In this document: positions 20,800 through 33,599 of the stretch, piece after piece
Position numbering within the stretch: the first letter of the stretch is position 1
Layout: every line of letters starts with the position of its first letter
Assembly: GCA_003427395.1 (NCBI GenBank)
Contig: BFEA01000228.1
Span: 40,191-104,190 of the forward strand
Origin: Chara braunii
Lineage: Eukaryota > Streptophyta > Charophyceae > Charales > Characeae
Direction: 5' to 3'
Length of the DNA stretch: 64,000 nucleotides
The notes under the pieces: model-generated
What the model was told of the DNA's origin: nothing
Databases searched by the model: none
What the model saw: the letters and a program-made list of their open reading frames with translations, nothing else
Position numbers and translations under genes: made by a program

Positions 20800-21957
20800 G
20801 GTAACAGGTTGGTTCGCCAACTCAACCCCCACTCACCCTCAACACCCACACTTTGCATCAACCTTTGCACTAAATGGCATTTCCGTTTCGGGGCATTTGT
20901 CTAAAGGGTCTGTGTTTAGTCAAAAGAGATCCGTGAATGACTAAGTCGAAAGGGAAATGTCTGGTTAAAAGGATTGAAAGCGTAAGTGTGACGTGTGTGA
21001 AAGTGAATGAATGGTTGACTCTGCTAGGATTGTGTAATGTGATTGACTCTTGTCAGCAGGTCAGTAAAACGACCATCCGCATGCTATTCACGGCAACCCA
21101 CTGAGAAACTTACGCTCTCCTGGACCTTGATCCAAACATCTCGTCAACGAGTGATTTCTACACTTGGTTTGAGTACCCAATCTTGTGTTTTCCCTAATTG
21201 TTAGGAAGATTATGAATATTGCTAAGGCGACAAGCCTCATTCATTTGCTGATCATATCTTTTATTCATGTTTGAAAGGTCAAAGACCTATGTTTTTCCTT
21301 TGATGAATTCAGACTGTTTATGTGAATGTGTTATGTGAATGTGACATCTCCTCGCCTAATTACCCAGCCTTGTCTCATCTCTCATATATCTATGTTATTG
21401 TTAAAGGGTTTTCATAGAGAGATATGTCGAATAGACTTAATGACTAGGTAGGATGGGTATGTGTCTTATGCGCAACCCCTGATAATTTAGGTACTGAGAG
21501 GGATCCTGCTTTGAAAATGGGATAGGTTATGAGTCATACCTATAGAAACTATTTATAGGCAAAGCATTAGTATGCGAGAAAGTTCGTCAGTCGAGTTCAC
21601 CTGATTTGTAAGTCAGTTCGGGAGATCAGCGCCCCGATGCCCGATGCGTATACGGGTCAGTCTTAGGCGTTCAACCGCTAGTATGCCTATGCTACGGCGA
21701 TCGAGCAAACGCCCTCGGTTGGCTTACCTCTGCGATTGCAAGTAAGAACCTTTGCACGTGAGTCAGTAGCTCAGCAGGGATACGCCCACCTAAGGGATGG
21801 AGACAGCTTCCGCAGGTGGAGGTGAGTTGTACCTCGCGGGGTCTTTGTCCTGTCGCAGGGAGCCCCGAGAGGTATAGCTGGCGCGCACGGTCGGAGTTGG
21901 TCTTTGGCTGAAACGTTTCTAAAACTCCTGCGTGATACGATCATGAGGTCCGACACT
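20800..21957 (+). mobile_element. Probable 5' LTR-like region of the gypsy element
   Basis: The stretch 21600-21957 is homologous to 25920-26294: GAGATCAGCGC, CCCTCGGTTGGCTTACCTCTG, TAGCTCAGCAGGGATACGCC, CACCTAAGGGATGGAGACAG and GGTGGAGGTGAGTTGTACCTC. CTCAACCCCCACTCACCCTCAAC near 20830 weakly resembles 25010-25030. The polymerase follows directly. The left boundary is not resolved and the two flanks are strongly diverged, so the LTR identity is an inference. Confidence 0.45.
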
Positions 21958-22439
21958 AAACATATTACTTTACGTCTAGGTGTGGTACCGCTGCGCGCGA
22001 CACCGTGGCACAGAGGCCAAATGGGCGACCGAGACACTCGTTCTCAAAATAAAGTGTGGTCAGACCCATCGATGCCCCTTCATTGGAACCACGGGCGACA
22101 CTCCTCCCCATCTACCTCCCCAGAATCCTCGTCCATTTGGGTCCCACCCAGACACCGCCTTCACTTCTCCTCGTTAGTTTGCTTACTTCATACGACACGA
22201 GGACGTCATGTTCTACTCAGTGAACGTCATTTATCTTCTTCGATATGATCCACTTTGTCCAGAGGCTGAATTCATCTCATTGGAGCCCGATCCCCCTGAC
22301 CCTTTCTCCATCTTTGCGGCTCTCATCTCTACTTCCACCCTTGAACCTGTGGATACCTACTCCACATCTCATGTCTCTACGTCGTCCACTGTCAAGTAAA
22401 CACATACATCTCGCGCTGACATAGACATTGAGGAACTTA

Positions 22440-23995
22440 CACGGTTCACGACCGACTTAGACGTCACCGTTCGTGATCTAATTCCCCCGTATTTGTCATG
22501 CAGCAGGATCTCTCCGATGCGCGGTGCTGAGCAGTCTATCCAACTCGTGTCTGACTATCATGTCCACCATCAGGCACCCTATCGACTCTCGATTCCAGAG
22601 ACGGCGGAACTCAAGCGCCAGCTTTAGGAGCTCCTTCGATTGGGTTTCATTAAGCCCAGTAACTCCCCTTAGGGTGCACCCATCCTTTTTGCTTGCAAAG
22701 TGAATGAAACTCTCCGCCTCAGCATTGACGTCTGCGACCTTTACCGTTACACAATTAAGAACAATTATCCCATGCATCACGAGGATGAGTTATTTGACTG
22801 TCTCGCAGACAACCTCTTCTTCACGAAGATCGATCTTCGTAGCGGCTACCACCAAATCGGCGTTGCTGAAGAGGAGCAGCCAAAGACTACCTTTCGGTCG
22901 CATCTCGACCACTACGAGTGTACAGTGTGCCATTCGGCCTCACCAACACACCCGCCACCTTCAAGACGGAGGTAAATCATATATTTAGGGACATTCTTGA
23001 AAACTACGTTCTTTTATACCTAGACGACATCTTGGTCTACAGTCGTACCTTAGAAGATCATCTTAGATACCTCCTCGATGTCCTATAAGGCCTACGCAAG
23101 CATGACTTCTATGCCAAGCTCAGTAAGTGCCGCTTTACCCTACGCAAAGTGGATTTTCAAATGTCTGACCAGGGTCTCCACATGGACGATTGGAAGATCA
23201 TTGCTATTGCGGAATGACTTGTCCCCACATCCGTCAAGCAGCTTCGCAGTTTCCTAGGTCTCACTAGTTACTATAGTAATTTTATCTGGGGATACACTAT
23301 GTGTTCCTATATTTTTACCTTCACCCTCCTCTGGAAAAACCTGTTGTGGTTTTGGACACCTCTCTGCGAGGACGCCTTTTGCGCCCTCAAGAAGGCGGCG
23401 ACTTATGCGTCAGTTCTTCGGCCTGATTTTAACTGTCCTTTCATCGTCACCACTAATGTGTCACATTTTGCAGTAGAAGTTGTGCTTTCTCAAGTGTTTC
23501 CCTCTTCTTCTGATTCACCTTACCCTTATGTTCCTCATTCCCCTTCCCCTCCTGCTAACACTGCTTCTTGATTGACGCATATCCTCCCACCACTTCCCTC
23601 CATTGACAGTCCTCCTGTCACTTACTCCACGACCATTGCGGAGGATGAGACTATTGAGACTCGTGCTGAGGATTGTCCGATCGTTTTCTACTCCTGTCAG
23701 CTATTGTCTGTCGAGATAAACTATACTGCCAATGAACATGAGGTTTTTGCAGTAGTTTATGAGGGTCTCGCAGTAGTTTATGTTACCCGGCATTGACGTC
23801 ATTATCCGCACTGGGTGCCCTTCACAGTGCGCAGAGCCAACTCAGTTGTTCAGACTTTCCTCACGAAGCCCAGCCTTTCCCCTCGACAGAAACGTTGAAG
23901 GAGTGATTTATCTGAGTTTAGTTTCACCACTGAGCCTATCAAGGGTGAAACGAATCGTGTCGCCGATGCCTTGTTCCGCCGTCCTGATAGCAATC
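22440..23995 (+). pseudogene. Ty3/gypsy polymerase remnant (RT and RNase H)
   Basis: The reverse transcriptase begins with a linker like LKRQL..LL.LGFIKPS, followed by RLSIDVCDLYRYT, FFTKIDLRSGYHQI (about 22821-22862), PFGLTNTPATF in another frame (about 22929-22961) and YLDD (23017-23028), the catalytic metal site. Then come FRSFLGLTSYY-like sequence, PDFNCPFIVTTNVSHFAVEVVLSQ-type RNase H start (in short pieces) and NRVADALFRRPD near 23950. In-frame stops include TAG at 22625 and TAG at 22670, and a frameshift lies near 22920. The RNase H motif TTDAS reads TTNVS, losing the first catalytic aspartate. No integrase or clear gag is visible. The element is dead. Confidence 0.9.
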
Positions 23996-24164
23996 AGGAA
24001 CCCACCCTATAATGTTCATTCCCTTGCATGTATTGCATGTGTCGTCATGTGCTGAAGTTGGAGGAGCAAGTTCAATTCCTACATTTTTTTAGTCAAGTTT
24101 ATTTTACTTAGTTCGAATTTTAACATTTTCGGGGACAAATTTATTTTTTATTTTCAGTTTTTTA

Positions 24165-24740
24165 TAAATATTGGAGATACACTTTCGCGAAGGGAAGTGT
24201 TTTCCAAATTTTCATAAATTCATGGAGTTAGTCAAATATTCATCTTTTACAAAATTTATTTTTTGTCTGAGTTCATATATGACTTAGTATAAATATTGGA
24301 AGTTTATTTCTCTAAAGGACATGTTGCCCAAATATTTATTAATTCAAATAGTTATGCAAAATTCAACTTTATGAAGTTAGAGTTACTTTATATTTCGTAA
24401 TTAGTTTTTTATAAATTTTGAAAAAATATTTTTTATACGAGAGACGTTATCAAAATTTTTACGAATGTAAAGAAAGCGTTAGTTAAATTTGGTCCTGATA
24501 GAATTGAAGTTTTATCTTGAGTTCATATTTGACTTAGTATAAAACTGGGAAGCTTACCTGTCTGAAGGAGATGCTACCCAATTTTTTACTAAATCAAGAA
24601 GTCAGATAAAATTGAACTTATGAAGTTAAAAGATCGCGTTCAGAGTTTCTATTCAATTTTTTATATAAATTCTAAAAATATATTTTTCCTACGGGAAGCG
24701 CTACTGAAATCTCATAAAATGAAGGAGAATTGTAAAACTT
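24165..24740 (+). repeat. Five diverged tandem units of about 124 bp
   Basis: Units start near 24166, 24290, 24414, 24541 and 24668. Each runs AAATATTGGA-like, then a GAAGGGAAGTG or GAAGGAGATGC-like word, CCAAATTTT, then GAGTTCATATTTGACTTAGTATA or a related AAGTT block. The spacing is constant while sequence identity is low, so the array is old. Confidence 0.65.
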
Positions 24741-25844
24741 TAGAGCTTTGAAAGTTTGACAATTTATCCATACTTATGAGAGATACTAACGAAATTCATG
24801 ACATTTTCAGATAGGTATTACAAGTGAAGTAGAAAGGAAGGAGTATTTCATACTTGCTCAAGCATAGCTTAGACATTGATTTGTGATGTGTTGCATGTGA
24901 TTTTTTACTTAGATTGATTAAAGATTTGACTAGCTTCAACCTGATCCAACGAAGATTAACTTCCGTTATCGTTTTGATAATAGGCCAGTTTCCGGCTCAA
25001 TTCTAACTCATTCTCACCACTCAACCTAAGGGCTTAACCCTTGTGAGTTGACTTTTTTTTTTTGGATTTTACCAGTACTTTTATTAAATGGTCATTTAAA
25101 ACGGAACCGAGTGTTTTTCTTTCGGAAGGTTAATTAGACAAAAGTTGGGGTTTGTGTGAATAAGGTAAGGGGTGTAAGTGCAAAGAGTGGTTGAAGTTGA
25201 CCCCGTGTGGTGCATGGTTTGTTGATGTTGAATCTTTGGTGTGATTGCTGGTATGTTTTATGATTTTACATCCAAATTTGACCTGCGTGGTATATTCGCT
25301 CGGTCTACTATGACCACACGAGATGATTATAATTGTTCTGTAATGGAAAAAAAAAGATCCCTTTCCATTCATTACTTTTTATATTTTTTATAGTTGGACG
25401 TTAAGGTTTGCAATGGATGTCAAAGTCAAACCCATTGACTTGTTTTCATGCCTCTAATGATGGAACCCCAGTATCAGTGTTAGGGTTGCTCAACCGAGAC
25501 AAAGGGTTAAAGTCGACGTACCGCTCATCTGCATAGGGTGCAGAAGAGGGTAGAATTCACAACCGTCTTAGCTGTTGTCTAGCGTTGAGAGATTAACCTC
25601 TTAAGACGTGTGTCAGCCGACACTTGAGTGTCGAGCACATAGAGGGTCACATGATTATGGGTACTACATAGTATACCATCATTGTGACTACTTCCGTATC
25701 CATGCATGAGTAGTCCATACGATTAAGGTCTGTCTCGCCGCAGTATTTATTCAGAGCCTCACGCACGACACTCGTCTAATTCTTTTAGTAAAATTAATGG
25801 GTCAAGTGGAAAAAAATGGACTAGGCGCTATTACGTACGAAGTT

Positions 25845-26294
25845 TGATTTTTTTTTTTTTTTTTATAAGATGTATCGTATGGTTAAATCTGACCGTCCTA
25901 GTCGACTGGTGTGGGGTCGTGTTCGAGAGATCAGCGCATCAGGCGACGATTCTCGCACGGGTTCGATTCGGGCGTTAACCACTCATACCGCCTATGTTAT
26001 AGCGAACAAGAAACTTCCTCGGTTGGGTCACCTCTGTGATTGCATACGAAAGGCCTTTGCATGTGGTTCAAGTTCGGTAGCTCGGCGAGGATACGCCTAC
26101 CTAAGGGATGGTGATAGATCCCACGAGTGGAGGTAAGTTATACCTCTCGTAACCCTATCATGTCGTAGGGGTTCGAGAGAGGTATGGTTGATGCAGTCGG
26201 CAGGAGCGACAACGCTCTACGATGAAGTCTTGCAAAATCTTGCGCGACGTGGTCGGGAGGGTCCCCTCTAGGAGACCGATATGCTCGACAGGTG
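25845..26294 (+). repeat. Three-copy repeat with tRNA-like boxes
   Basis: After a poly-T tract come GGTTAAATCTGACCGTCC, GTCGTGTTCGAGAGATCAG and ACGGGTTCGATTCGGG, a good B box, then TTCGGTAGCTCGGCGAGG, an A-box-like word. Copies lie at 21600-21957 (plus) and 51651-52070 (minus). It may be a SINE captured in the LTR, or the LTR end itself. Confidence 0.6.
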
Positions 26295-26346
26295 GTGACG
26301 TTGCCGAGGATCTCAGTTACCTACCGGGGTCTTTAGTGAACGAAAC

Positions 26347-26640
26347 CTGGTTAGAAGCAGTCTGATGATCCGGTATGTGGTAGGAGCACATGTGTACTTT
26401 GACGCCATGATCCGGTATGTGGTAGGAGCGCATGTGTACTTAGAAGCAGTCTGATGATCCGGTATGTGGTAGGAGCGCATGGTAGCAGTCTGATGATCCG
26501 GTATGTGGTTAGAAGCTCTAGATAAGTGAGTGATGAGTGATGTGTTGATGGTTGCAATGTGATTGCATTATTTAATGGCCGTATGTGGTAGGAGCGCATG
26601 TGTACTTTGACGCCTAGTAGTGGCAACTACAGTTAAAAAT
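26347..26640 (+). repeat. GATCCGGTATGTGGTAGGAGC minisatellite
   Basis: The word GTATGTGGTAGGAGCGCATG recurs near 26370, 26415, 26462 and 26582, with GTGTACTTTGACGCC between some copies and AGCAGTCTGATGATCC as the joining word. Spacing is irregular (about 40-50 bp, then a 100-bp interruption). Confidence 0.75.
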
Positions 26641-26649
26641 TTGTAGATC

Positions 26650-28400
26650 AAGGTACCATAGAGTAATTCGGACGATGTCATGCGTATCAAATGTCTTAGA
26701 TTGACTGTCGTTTGTATTGATGCGACTCTGCGGGTTCGTTTACCCGAGAAAGGATCTTTGGTATTTGAACAGAGCCGCTAAGTTACCTAAGTTGTCATGA
26801 CAATGTTATGTCACACTAGCGCTAGAAAACAACTTAGATTGGAAAAAAACATTATTTCTCTTACCAAAGGATTTTCGCAAGGGAAGCCATAGGCATTTTA
26901 TTTAACTAAGCGCTTGAGTTTATCATTATGAGATTAAGCTTTTGAACTTATCTATGAAATTCATCCATTTGCGTTAAAATTCGTTAAAATAGATCTATTT
27001 TAAGTGCGGACTCATGTAAGATCATGTTACCTATCCGAGACTAATTCGTTTATGACGAACCACATAAGCTATCTCTCGATTTTTTAATTTATTTTTTAAT
27101 ATAATTTCTTTTAATCTGCTTATATAAGTTAGTCAATCCGAATTATTTATTTATAACTGTTTTATTTTGAATATATATGCATGGGTTGATCTTTTAAAAT
27201 GGGGTAGAGATGTTACACATAATTCACGTTCGATGCGGATTCGGAAATGAATGGAGTGACCACTCTTTGGGAAAGTAAATTTTGCAACAAATGATCAATG
27301 TGTGAAGTTTACCCCATACAAAGTTGCAATCCTAAGTTATCATTTTCCTAAAGATGACTTGGGAGAAGTTATAATTTCGTCTTGTAAGTAGTAGTGAGAC
27401 CCACGACGGAACTGTATTCCTTGTCCATACTGGGGTGTTGTCGTTTAACCCTTCGTGGTAAAATGACTACATTACTACTGAAAAGGAGGAAAGTATCTGG
27501 GCCTTGTCAGAAGTGGTCAGTGAGGGAAACAGCTACTGCATGCCACAAGGAGGCAAGGGGTGAGTCCTCGACCATTTGTGTGCCAGGTAGGTTGATCACA
27601 CGAGACGGGACAATGCACCTCGAAGCGTGTGTCAACGAGGGTCTGTCAAGAACATGTGCTGAAATCGGAGGGAGAAACAGTGAAGCTTGATCCTTAAGCG
27701 GGGCTAAGGAATAAGATGTTATTCATTTAAGAAGGTTTACATTTTCCATCGACACAATACACTTTTGTCAAAGCTCGAGAAGTATAATATAATACTTTCA
27801 TTATTGTCGTATTTGAAAACCTTCATGGTTGAAAATTTTCACTTGATTATGACATTATTATTTATTTCACATGGTTATTATTTCTTCATTATGATATGTA
27901 GCATTGCAATATATTATTGTTGCTATTTTCCCCTTAAAATTTAGATGGTCAGGGTCGTCGAAAGTGATGAATTTTAGGTAAGAGGAGTCCTCTATAAGTG
28001 ATGGAAAGCGTGATGTTGGGCGTTCGTATGTGATGGGCAGGATCCGGACAAAGCAAAGATAAGTCGAGATGTTGTATACTAAGGAGGATCCCAACATGGT
28101 CACATCGGTTCAAAGGGATGGGGGATTTGAGGTATCCTTGCCAAGACGAGAGCCTGCTCGCGAAACCTTTAAGGATAGTTGAGGCGGTTGCTGCAAAGTG
28201 AGCGAGAAAAATGCTTTGTGAAAGGGTGGAGCAAGTGGTCACCCATATAGAAGTTAAGCATGCTCTGGAGTTTGTGTTCCCTTCAGCTCCGTTACATGTC
28301 ATTTTGCCTGAGTTTCTCGCAAAGAAGTCTTTTAGAGGACGACCAATGATAGAAACAGCAACAGAAGTCGCCTCAGTAGTGTGAGGATTATAGTACAAAC
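26650..28400. other. Region without recognisable gene
   Basis: Short interrupted frames only, none with a recognised domain. 27000-27180 and 27720-27940 are AT-rich. Probably the decayed interior or flank of older transposable elements. Confidence 0.5.
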
Positions 28401-28439
28401 GTTACACGTACGAAATGATTTATGATTTATACAAAGACC

Positions 28440-29800
28440 TAAAAAACTTACCCTGTACTCGATAACTTCGCTGTATGACCAACATCATTGACGCCTACTC
28501 TAATTCTCATGATCCTAACGAAGGATATGAGCACCGGGATGAGTTTCGGACAAGAGTAAACAGGTAGTGATTCTTACTATTTTATTCAAGTTTTAGTTTA
28601 TATTGGCGGTTTAATGATTTTATTTGACTGCTTAGAACATGATGCTTGCACGCTTGGCATATGCTTACAGTGCCCTTACAGTTGGTGCAAGGGTAGTTTC
28701 GCTGCCAAATGGGGTTAAAAAACTTATGTGCTTATACATTGATAGCATTGGTTGCTCTTAAGCTGTTAAAGTAGGAAAAATTATTTTTATTAGGATCTTT
28801 CTTTGACCTACAACATGATGTCTCGACGCTTGCGACATTTGTGTAAGTCGACGATGACATCATAGTTGAAGGCGACAATCTAGCTAAGGTCTTACTTTGG
28901 AGGAGTCCACGCCTCACGGAGGTATTGTTGTGCGAGTCAGTACACGATTCGATGACCCCAGATCTTTAGGCGTTGCTGTTTCGAGGATAAAACTTGTCTA
29001 AATTCCTCTGTGACTACTATAATTTCAACCATATGAAAATGTGGGATGCGAAAGCTATATCAAGCATGTTACTGTTATTCGTTTGTGAGGGTTAGAGTGA
29101 GGAAGTACATACTTTCGTGCTCAAGTAAAAAACGTTGGATGAACTCGAGAGCTTTCTGACGGTAAAAAAAGTGGATCTAACGATCAATATCGTGAAAACC
29201 CTACGTAAGTAGTCAACGTTGTGTCAATACAAGGAGGATTAGCCACTGAGCATAAACAAGTGAGGATATTAGAAGAGAGGATGATACGATTGGAGGAGGT
29301 CAGAAAAGGTAAGCGGAATATCGGGCGAGCCGGCAGGGAGAGATGGGGAGAAAACAAATAATAATGAAAGATTCCCTCCATCTTACAAATATTTTAAAAA
29401 AAACGGCATAAGGTTCGAGAAAGAGAAAAAAGTAAAAAAATTGTCGAGCAAAGGAGGTGTAAGCGTTCTGAGCCGACCAAGACCCAATGGAAAGCCAAGG
29501 GCCGAGCTCAAGTGGATTTAGATGCTGGACAAGGATTTGAAAATGATATGATATATTGAAGGAGTACCATTTGCAAACATTGTGTTAAAAAGAGGCACAC
29601 TATGAAGTTTTGTCATAAAAGAAAAACTAATGAGGCAAATGGCCTAATAAATACTAATATTGAAGGGGGTGTCCTCAATGGGGTTGGGGATTATATTGAT
29701 TCAACCATACCTGGGGGAACGAGGAAGGAAGCTTTACAGCGAGCTAAGGCTCAAACACAACCCTTTGATTACAAATGAGGGAAATGAGGATTGTATAGGA
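28440..29800 (+). pseudogene. Retrotransposon gag-like remnant with CCHC knuckle
   Basis: A CCHC zinc knuckle, CKHCVKKRHTMKFC, with exact C-x2-C-x4-H-x4-C spacing, is encoded at 29572-29613. It is preceded by a lysine- and arginine-rich stretch, as in gag nucleocapsid regions. Upstream, KAISSMLLLFVCEG and TLDELESFLTV (about 29050-29165) resemble a capsid C-terminal region but are broken by stops. Which LTR family it belonged to is not clear. No protease or polymerase follows, so it is a decayed fragment. Confidence 0.55.
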
Positions 29801-29814
29801 AAATATTGAAGAGT

Positions 29815-31130
29815 TTGATAAGTCATATTCATGAGTGAGAGAACCCAGTTGTATAACCGTCATTAAAAGTGAAGAGTGAATGAGGTTTTAGCAATAAGAT
29901 CCGGTAAGGATATAAAAAAGCAGATTGGCTCAAAGGTATAATACTAACATATAGTCGTGCATATGAGACATATTAGGACTACCTTGACCAATTTATATTA
30001 GTATCTTGAGCAAGTGATTTAGTGAGGTGATCTTGAGGATGAGAATTGAATGATCAATTTTTTTTTCGCTGGGGTATTGAGTGAGTAGTGTGACTCTCTC
30101 AATTAAGTGTACATTGAACTGGTATTGAAAAATTGACAAAGATAATACTTCTATTTTTAGATTCGGATAGTTATACATATGTGAGCGGTATGATGTGGGA
30201 GGGGTCTTACGCAAGTATTAGACTCCCTAACTCAAAGTGTGATGTAAGCAGGATGTGTGTAAATAATATAAGGATTAGGGTGATATTGAGTTTTGATTCT
30301 CTGAGTTCAAATACATTTGTTTCCATGATATATATGATCTACGAGTTGAGCATTCATTTTTTTTTTCCTAACGGACATTTGCGATATTATTCGGATTGAG
30401 ACCGTTTTCCTTTTTCAGTTGTTGAGGCCGTGACACTTGTATGTGGTACCTGGTGATATTGTTGTCAAACCTGATTCTTTTTAATGAAAATTTTCCAAAC
30501 GTTGGGTCTATTGGTGACATTGTGATGACCCTGTTTCATTTTTGAGTTGAGATTATTCAACTCTGAGTACATGTGTGGCTTTGAGGCTATTTTTATTCCT
30601 TTGAGTTAGGATGTCTCAACTCCGTACATAACTGAGATTTGAGACTACCTCTTTGTCTTACAATCACAATCAAACTCACACGTATGAACTTGTCTTTATG
30701 TATGACTATTTTGTGTGAGAGATGCACATGATGTATCTCGTATATTTGTGAGTGTGAAACGTGTAAACTGTCAACTCTCTTGTATACTTGTGTAATATGT
30801 CGCATGGACATACCAGAGGCCTAAGAATAAAAAGGGATAGTGCAGTTTTATCTTGATGAATTGGTGTGAGGTCCTAAGAGATCTATGTAACAGTGTGATT
30901 GAATGCTTGTCCATGCAAGATGTTTTATATCTGAGGGTTGAGACGAGGACCCACAAGTTGGTCTCTCAGAAATGAGTGTGTTATGAGCGACTCCCCTCCA
31001 ATGTGAGACGTGGTTATGTGATTTTATGAGTAACTCCCCTTCAAGTGGAAGATGGTTAAATTATTTGAAATGACGTGAAAACCCGTTTAATTGATAAAGT
31101 CTGACGAGAAAGACCAAGAAAGTGCTTATG
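29815..31130. other. Decayed repeat-like region, no gene
   Basis: Loose internal repeats are visible: TTGAGTTGAGATTATTCAACTC against TTTGAGTTAGGATGTCTCAACTC (30545-30625), and GAGCGACTCCCCTCCAATGTGAGA against GAGTAACTCCCCTTCAAGTGGAAG (30985-31050). No domain was recognised in any frame. Confidence 0.5.
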
Positions 31131-31139
31131 TACTGTGTA

Positions 31140-31460
31140 GCATCTTGTTCGTGTTTCGTGACCAAACCCGAACGTTCGCGACCGAACATGAACAAGCGTC
31201 AAAACCCTCCGAACACGAAAAAAAAAAAAAAGTCTTCAAAAAATTCTGAAAAATATATATGCTATGTATAATAATAATACAAACAACATTTTTCAGGCAG
31301 GTATACTCAAATTCATAACCAAACTCGAGTTAAAATTCAAAATCCTTTTAAAAAATGAGTTTTTTTGTGTAATCATAAAAAAAAGTTTGACCGAACACGT
31401 TTGGGAGGCGTTTGGCCGAACACCCGAACATGTTCGGACGTTTGGAAAAGTTCCAAATAT
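31140..31460. repeat. CGAACACCCGAAC-motif repeat, locus 1
   Basis: Contains CCGAACGTTCGCGACCGAAC, GCGTTTGGCCGAACACCCG and AACATGTTCGGACGTTTGG. Related words occur at 59370-59570 and 59960-60030. The motif includes the palindromes AACGTT and GAACATGTTC. Confidence 0.45.
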
Positions 31461-31559
31461 TTTCGGTGTGCTTGACATGTTATTTATTTGTGACATTATA
31501 AAATGTCGCAAAAATTATGAAATTTGAAAGATGATTTCAAAATATGTGACCTACCTACT

Positions 31560-33520
31560 CTAATCAAGCGGGAAACCACGATCCTATGAATGTGGCAGTG
31601 TTGTTTTTTCTTTGTAAAGGATGCGATGCCCGCTATGTTGTCCCATAGGGAGTTGGTAAATGCCCTTGAGATAAAAGAACCTCTGCGTAGTCTTGCAGTA
31701 GCCCGAGTTTATTGCGACCTATCGCTCAACCACTATGATGCTAATCTTAGGACATACATGAAAAACCCAACAAAGGGTTAATCTGGCATCACTAGGGCAC
31801 AACCCTCGATGTTGGTTATTGACTGACACAACCTGGCAGCGAACCTGCGTCGCTCCAAAGAATAAGGCTTAAGGGGTGTGACCACCCAAGATAGTCTTAT
31901 TCTCTCAGGATATCGGAGGGATTAGAGTCGAGTTTGTTTGTCAGACTTCTAATTAAACATTTATCAGGAGAATTCGACTATCGTTGCATAACCAATGAGG
32001 GCATTGTCACTAAGATAACAAACAAGGCAGACCATAGATCTGACTCAATAAACCAGACTATGGTGGGCCAAGATAGAGACATGACGCTCCTGTACTAGAC
32101 TTCACGAGAGACCTGTGATTAAAGTTTATATTTTTGTGGATGTTTTGTGAAAAAGGCAAGATTGCCTTATAAAGGTTTCGGTTAGGGTCTGCGTCCTAAG
32201 TTATGACCCCCTATGAGGGACGATGACTAAACAGGACACCCAATGATGAGCCGACAACTGTCTAGTGTGAAGGGAGAGGACTATCAAGAGTTTTATAACT
32301 GTGCGAGTGTTTTGCTGAAGTACATATCAAGTATCCCGGAGTCCGAGGTCAGGACAAAGGAGACCCAGATTGAAATCCTGGCAGGAGAATAGTCGTGTCA
32401 AACACTAATCGATAGAGTCCTTAAAACGGAGTTAGTCGGACGATCAGATTGGATCTTTTATCGTCAATATTTGAAGTTATGATTTAATTGATAGCTTTTG
32501 ATTCTTCAGAGTGACGGGGACATCGCTTAATTTGGTTTCGGTAAACTTTCGACGCGAATACCCTTACAAGAGTATCCGCCTTGATTTTGAAAAGTGACAG
32601 AAATGAGGTTTGAATTAAAAATTGGACACGAAAATTTGTTGGGCCAAGGGAGTCGCGATCAATTTTTCTTTGTAACCAACTGTCGGTTCAGAGGAAAAGA
32701 AGGGAGTGTGTGGGCGCGCAGTTTTGAGGTGTGCGTGATCTTTTATTGTTGATATTATAAAACCGGCATAATTGTCGGTCGACTTTTGATTTTGATTTAA
32801 TTATGACTAAAACAATGTTTTTTTATCTTTGATTGAAACGTTTGTCTATGACGCGCACATATGCACGGAGGTGGATTGTCGTGGCTGGGGTCGGGTTTGA
32901 CCTTCAATGTCACGACATTCTCTTGGGGTGACTATTTTAAATTTGACTTGAAAGGACTTGGAGTTGCGCGGTACGTAGGGTGGAAAGACATTTTGATTGG
33001 TCATATAGCGGCATGGCTTCGACATAAGTGAACGGTATGCGAGGCAGCCGCGGGCGGAGCCTGGCCCCCATGCGTTATGAATACTACGGTTCGACAACCG
33101 TAGGTTCAGCGTGGGGAGGCCAAGGCGTAGGCTTAGGGCATCAGCCGCATACGGGGCGATGACCGTTTATATCTTATGTTGCCGCATATAGGTTCAGCCT
33201 TGGGTCTAACACTACTAGTTATGTTATTGGAGTTTCAGGCGGTGGATACGGGGATTGAGGTCGGCGACGGGCGACGATGGAGCATTGGAGCGATTGAAGA
33301 TACCGAGGGGTAGAGGGCCGGACGGGTTATCCCCCCTTTCTTTTGTTGCTAGCCCACCCATAGCCTCGATACGTGGGACCGAAGGGGTGCAGACGGTCCC
33401 CTCTCTTTTCTAACCCCCGTTTCCTTTTTCTTTTCTATTTTCCTCATATTTTATGCGTTGAGACCGGTCCCAACACTAGTACTAGGACCGGGCCTGGGTA
33501 GAGATATCGATGTTGGTAAT
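31560..33520. other. Region without recognisable gene
   Basis: An interrupted frame near 31620-31780 and several short frames, none with a known domain. Base composition is more balanced than its neighbours. Old transposable-element sequence is likely. Confidence 0.45.
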
Positions 33521-33529
33521 GGAACCAAT

Positions 33530-33596
33530 GGGCTTAGCTCAATTGGTACACCCATGAACTGTTGAAACACATACCCGTGCTCGAACTCCACTGAAA
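33530..33596 (+). repeat. tRNA-derived SINE-like head, copy 1
   Basis: GGGCTTAGCTCAATTGGTAC matches a tRNA D-arm and A box, and CCGTGCTCGAACTCCAC a weak B box, about 30 bp apart. TGTTGAAACACATACCC between them recurs in diverged form at 36380. It lacks a clear anticodon stem. Confidence 0.55.
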
Positions 33597-33599
33597 GTC

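Larger units (their letters stand above)
24045..26294 (+). mobile_element. 3' LTR-like region of the gypsy element
   Basis: It begins immediately after the polymerase remnant and ends ...GCTCGACA. A diverged inverted copy occupies 51651-54180 and ends at the matching TGTTGAGC. Shared landmarks in order are AAGTTCAATTCCTAC, CAAGCATAGCTTAGACA, CCGGCTCAATTCTAACTCATTC, TCAGCCGACACTTGAGTGTCG, poly-T, GGTTCGATTCGGG and CACCTAAGGGATGGTGA. It includes the 124-bp tandem repeats at 24165-24740. About 2.25 kb is long but acceptable for a plant-type LTR. No target-site duplication was found. Confidence 0.6.
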
